From positions 1 through 64,000 of the forward strand of contig JAJEFB010000044.1 of the NCBI GenBank assembly GCA_022820665.1: DNA of 64,000 bases, given 5' to 3'. The DNA comes from Anaerolineae bacterium (GTDB taxonomy: Bacteria > Chloroflexota > Anaerolineae > Aggregatilineales > Phototrophicaceae). Numbering within the stretch: the first letter of the stretch is position 1; every line of letters starts with the position of its first letter. Under the pieces are notes generated by a model. The model did not search any database. It saw only the letters and a list, made by a program, of their open reading frames with translations, and was not told where the DNA came from. The position numbers were made by a program, and so were the translations under genes. Positions 61,383 to 64,000 of the stretch are shown piece after piece.

Positions 61383-62521
61383 TGCCGCCCCTTGAATTGA
61401 CGCAGGACCACCAGCATGACCACGGGCGCGCCCAGCAGCGCGGTGACAACATTGAGCGGAAGAACCAGGTTATTGCCCGGCAATTCCGCGATCAGCGAAG
61501 CGCACAAAGCCACAATACCGCCGGTCAGGCACGTGCCCGGCAACAGGATTCGATGATCCGATGCGCGCAGAATGCCGCGACAAAGGTGGGGCACTGCAAT
61601 GCCGACAAAGGCGATTGGGCCGCAGAAAGCGGTCACCGCGCTAACCAGGAGGGCAGTCGAAAGCACGATCCGCAGCCGCGCGCGTCGCAGGTTTGTTCCC
61701 ATACTTTGCGCATAGTCTTCGCCGAGCAGGAGGGCATTCAGCGCTTTGATCGACGTGGCCGCGATCAGCAAGCCGGCGCAGACAAAGCTTGCCAATATCG
61801 GCAGCTGTCCGACGGTGACGCTGCTGAATGAGCCGAAAGTCCAGTTGATATAGGCTTGGATTCGTTCTGGCAAGGCAAAATAGAGCAACAAGCTAACCAT
61901 CGACGTCACCAGATACCCGAACATGAGCCCGAGGATCAGCAAGGTCAGATTGCTGCGAACCCTCGTCGCAACCAGCAGAACCAGCCCCATGGTCAGCCCG
62001 GCGCCCAGCCCGGCTGCCGTCGTCAACAACAGATCGCCCGTGAATCCCAGACCGGCGATCATCGCTGCGCCGCCGGCGCCGGTCGAGAGCACCACCAGCG
62101 CGACACCCAGGCTGGCGCCTGAACTGACGCCGAGCACGAAGGGCTCGGCCAGGGGATTGCGGAAGTAGGTTTGCATCAGCAGCCCGCTGAGACCCAAAGC
62201 GATACCCGCCAACATCGCTGTCAGCGTTTTGGGCAGCCGAAACTTGAGAACTATATTCGTCCAGGCAGTTGAGTCTGACTTGCCAAGAAGCAGCGCCGAA
62301 ACGATCTGATCCAGGGGAATTGATGCCGAACCCAGCGCCATACTCAATAGCAGCAGCAATCCCAGCACCAGGGTCATCAGCAGCAAAATCATGGAGCGCT
62401 GATCCAGACCGGATACGCTGGCAGCAAGCCGGCGTCGCGTCAATACATTGCTATCGTTTGCCGGTCCTGTTCGAACGACGGCCGACGATGCCCGGGCGGT
62501 TTTATGCGCCAGTTGCGACAT
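61379..62521 (-). CDS. btuC: FecCD-family ABC permease, BtuC-like
   Basis: A 380-residue inner-membrane protein with about ten helices, the BtuC fold. Family motifs: RLPKTLTAMLAGIALGLSGLLMQTYFRNPLAEPFVLGVSSGASLG near 95-140, GTNLRRARLRIVLSTALLVSAVTAFCGPIAFVGIAVPHLCR near 280-320 and LLPLNVVTALLGAPVVMLVVL at the end. It carries corrinoids (or ferric siderophores in relatives) across the membrane. I start at ATG 62521, one base after the binding-protein stop; the longer open frame begins with TTG inside it. Part of btuF-btuC-btuD-cobO. Confidence 0.9.
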   Translation of the reverse strand: MSQLAHKTARASSAVVRTGPANDSNVLTRRRLAASVSGLDQRSMILLLMTLVLGLLLLLSMALGSASIPLDQIVSALLLGKSDSTAWTNIVLKFRLPKTLTAMLAGIALGLSGLLMQTYFRNPLAEPFVLGVSSGASLGVALVVLSTGAGGAAMIAGLGFTGDLLLTTAAGLGAGLTMGLVLLVATRVRSNLTLLILGLMFGYLVTSMVSLLLYFALPERIQAYINWTFGSFSSVTVGQLPILASFVCAGLLIAATSIKALNALLLGEDYAQSMGTNLRRARLRIVLSTALLVSAVTAFCGPIAFVGIAVPHLCRGILRASDHRILLPGTCLTGGIVALCASLIAELPGNNLVLPLNVVTALLGAPVVMLVVLRQFKGRQ

Positions 62522-62522
62522 C

Positions 62523-63716
62523 TTATTCGCTCGCAAGTCTCTGATAAAACAGGAATTCGCGCTCCGGTAACAAGCTCGGGTGAAGTATCGCCACCAGGTC
62601 GCCCAATACCAGGTGCGGATTGGTCACGCCCCATTCGTAGAGGTTATTGCCGCCGTTGGCGTTTTCGTCCGCGTTGTTGTTCCATACATCGCCCGATTGA
62701 AAGGCTGCAAAGTCGCCGAAGCGACTGTCGAGTGCCAGCAACTCCGCTTGGGACGAAAGCCCAAAGGTCTCAACAAGCCAAAGATCTGCCGCAAGCCCGC
62801 CCTCGTAGACAGCTTCAAAGCTCAAGCCCCGGCTCGAGGTCGAACCTTCTTCCGCCAGCAGCAGCTCCCCTCCGGCGTCGCGGATAAGCCTGCCGATGTA
62901 TGTTTCTTGGCCCGGGATGAACCAGGCGTCGGCATAACCCAGGAATGAGTTGATGAGCACAGTCGGGCGGTCCGCTTCCGATACGCTTGCGGCGATTTGC
63001 CGCACGTTCTCGTACTCGGAGGCGATGGTGTCGTAAATTTTCGTCGCAGCCGCTTCGCGATTGTAAAAGAGGGCGGTGAATTTGAGCCACTCGGCGCGCC
63101 CTAATGGGGACAGTTCGCGCCAACTGGCGTCCAGCGCCGTGAAGACGCCAGCCTCCAGCAAGACTGGATGGGCATCGGTATCCGGATTGTAGCCATAGCT
63201 CATGACCAATTGCGGCTCCAGGTTCAGCACCAGCTCGATATTGATCTGCGCGCCGAACCCAAGCTCGGCGATTTGCCCATCGGCAACCGCGTCGAGCACT
63301 TCAGCCGTGCTGATATAAAAGGCGCTGTCGACGCCCACCAGATGTTCGAGCAGGTCAAGCTGCGCTAGAGCAGGCACCTGCGTCGTGGAAAGGGTGATGA
63401 TGTCGCCGGTTGGGACCTCGATGAATTGCGCGCCATCAGCGAAGTCGGCCACCGGAGGCGCGGGCGCGCCACATTGCACCAAAACATAATCAAAGCCGGG
63501 CGCGCCGTCGTAGGCGTCCCTGACGCTAAGGACTTTGTAATGATTGTGATACGAGACAGCAAATCTTTGCGCGTCGCGTATCTCGACCTTCTCTGGAAAA
63601 TAATCGACATCGGCGCTGTAATTCGTGATACAACCCTCGGTCACATTGACGTCCTGCGCTGTCGCCGGAACCAAGAACATTAGAATAGCGAAGAACAGAA
63701 CAAGCTCGGCATGCAT
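62523..63716 (-). CDS. btuF: ABC transporter binding protein, BtuF/FecB type, for corrinoids
   Basis: A 397-residue secreted protein with a signal peptide (MHAELVLFFAILMFLVPATAQ). After an N-terminal part of about 85 residues (VTEGCITNYSADVDYFPEKVEI), a PF01497-type domain follows, with TTQVPALAQLDLLEHLVGVDS and the second lobe DRPTVLINSFLGYADAWFIPGQETYIGRLIRDAGGELL. It binds the substrate outside the membrane and hands it to the permease. The ribosome site GGAGGG before ATG 63716 is strong. A cobalamin riboswitch and terminator upstream identify corrinoid as the most likely ligand; sequence alone would not separate this from an iron-siderophore binder. Confidence 0.87.
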   Translation of the reverse strand: MHAELVLFFAILMFLVPATAQDVNVTEGCITNYSADVDYFPEKVEIRDAQRFAVSYHNHYKVLSVRDAYDGAPGFDYVLVQCGAPAPPVADFADGAQFIEVPTGDIITLSTTQVPALAQLDLLEHLVGVDSAFYISTAEVLDAVADGQIAELGFGAQINIELVLNLEPQLVMSYGYNPDTDAHPVLLEAGVFTALDASWRELSPLGRAEWLKFTALFYNREAAATKIYDTIASEYENVRQIAASVSEADRPTVLINSFLGYADAWFIPGQETYIGRLIRDAGGELLLAEEGSTSSRGLSFEAVYEGGLAADLWLVETFGLSSQAELLALDSRFGDFAAFQSGDVWNNNADENANGGNNLYEWGVTNPHLVLGDLVAILHPSLLPEREFLFYQRLASE

Positions 63717-63855
63717 GTTATCCCTCCTTCAGGATAAAGGAGGAAACGGGGCTGGTTAGCTTTTTTGACACACCGTGTTGCAGGCGATAAAAGAAGGCTG
63801 GTAGCATTGTGTAAGCGCTACAAGCCTGTCCGCTGTCGCCGAGCGGTTGCGCATC

Positions 63856-63882
63856 AAAAAAGCCCGCCGGGTTTCGGCGGGC
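63856..63882 (-). terminator. Terminator of the cobalamin riboswitch expression platform
   Basis: On the minus strand, GCCCGCCG-AAAC-CCGGCGGGC is followed by TTTTTTG. It lies between the riboswitch and btuF, 140 bases before the ATG. With cobalamin bound, this hairpin should form and stop transcription. Confidence 0.75.
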
Positions 63883-63939
63883 GCAAGTGACACTAACCAC
63901 GCTCGTCTCCCTTTTGACGCGAAAGATTTACGAGCTAAG

Positions 63940-64000
63940 CCTTGGGCAGGAATTCGGACTTCTGATCAAGCGATCAGTCACCGCTGCGCGACAGTGCCGG
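63940..64000 (-). promoter_or_regulatory. Cobalamin riboswitch, 3-prime part (cut by window edge)
   Basis: On the minus strand, AAGTCCGAATTCCTGCCC (about 63944-63961) matches the B12-box consensus rAGYCMGgAgaCCkGCc at every strongly conserved position. Just upstream is CACTG, part of the GCCACTG element, with sequence able to form the adjoining helix. The 5-prime half of the aptamer lies beyond the window. A terminator follows at 63856-63882, then btuF. It would repress B12 uptake genes when adenosylcobalamin is abundant. Confidence 0.75.

Overview
This window looks like a chromosomal segment of an uncultured Chloroflexota bacterium (Anaerolineae-like). GC is roughly 55-57 percent. The phylum call is inference. 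It rests on a BTAD-type regulator, a PTPS-related polytopic membrane protein, a lipoprotein with Pro/Thr linkers and two SH3b domains, a Chloroflexi-style AddAB pair, and a lineage-style cyclophilin. No marker gene such as rRNA is present. The left edge holds only the tail of a terminase-like gene.

Layout. 0.4-4 kb: an M20 carbamoylase/allantoate-type amidohydrolase converges on a two-domain ALDH16-type aldehyde dehydrogenase. 4-6 kb: an ImmA/IrrE-XRE plus DUF4411 toxin-antitoxin-like pair. 6-9.6 kb: a cyclophilin with an upstream remnant of its paralogue, a BTAD protein, and two MITE-like elements. 9.6-14.1 kb: a membrane protein, selA, an M24 peptidase and an adrenodoxin-reductase-like ferredoxin/NADP reductase. 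14.4-17.8 kb: an AbgB-like peptidase, a PLP aminotransferase and a 2-oxoglutarate/Fe dioxygenase. 18-20 kb: tRNA-Gln, then a CPA2 antiporter with a PII-like partner. 20-27 kb: a DgoD-like dehydratase, a broken response regulator, a DAO-type oxidoreductase, and an amino-acid ABC system whose binding protein has tandem domains interrupted by an in-frame TGA. 27-32 kb: a PspA system, homoserine dehydrogenase, a Bcp peroxiredoxin and a small membrane protein.

32-48 kb: a UMF1 transporter with a large insertion, a GT-C/PTPS-related membrane protein, an SH3b lipoprotein, a second Bcp, an AddAB-type helicase-nuclease and a NERD protein. 48-53.6 kb: a histidine kinase lacking its phospho-acceptor histidine, a YacP-like nuclease, a tRNA-Pro/Gly/Met cluster, two DinB genes, a J-domain protein and tRNA-Val. 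54-60 kb: a sugar ABC importer operon with a DUF6259 glycoside-hydrolase-like gene, preceded by a 13-codon leader ORF and a TTGTCCG palindrome. 60-64 kb: a cobalamin uptake and salvage operon (BtuF-BtuC-BtuD-CobO) behind a cobalamin riboswitch and terminator, cut by the right edge.

The most notable non-genic feature is a family of at least five 140-210 bp elements with matching terminal inverted repeats (near 6.1, 9.2, 27.4, 31.2 and 53.2 kb). They look like MITEs. Some touch or supply gene starts, and a short nested motif, GGTCGCGTAGACACTGACC, recurs in and around them. Both ABC importers lack an adjacent ATPase gene and presumably share one encoded elsewhere.
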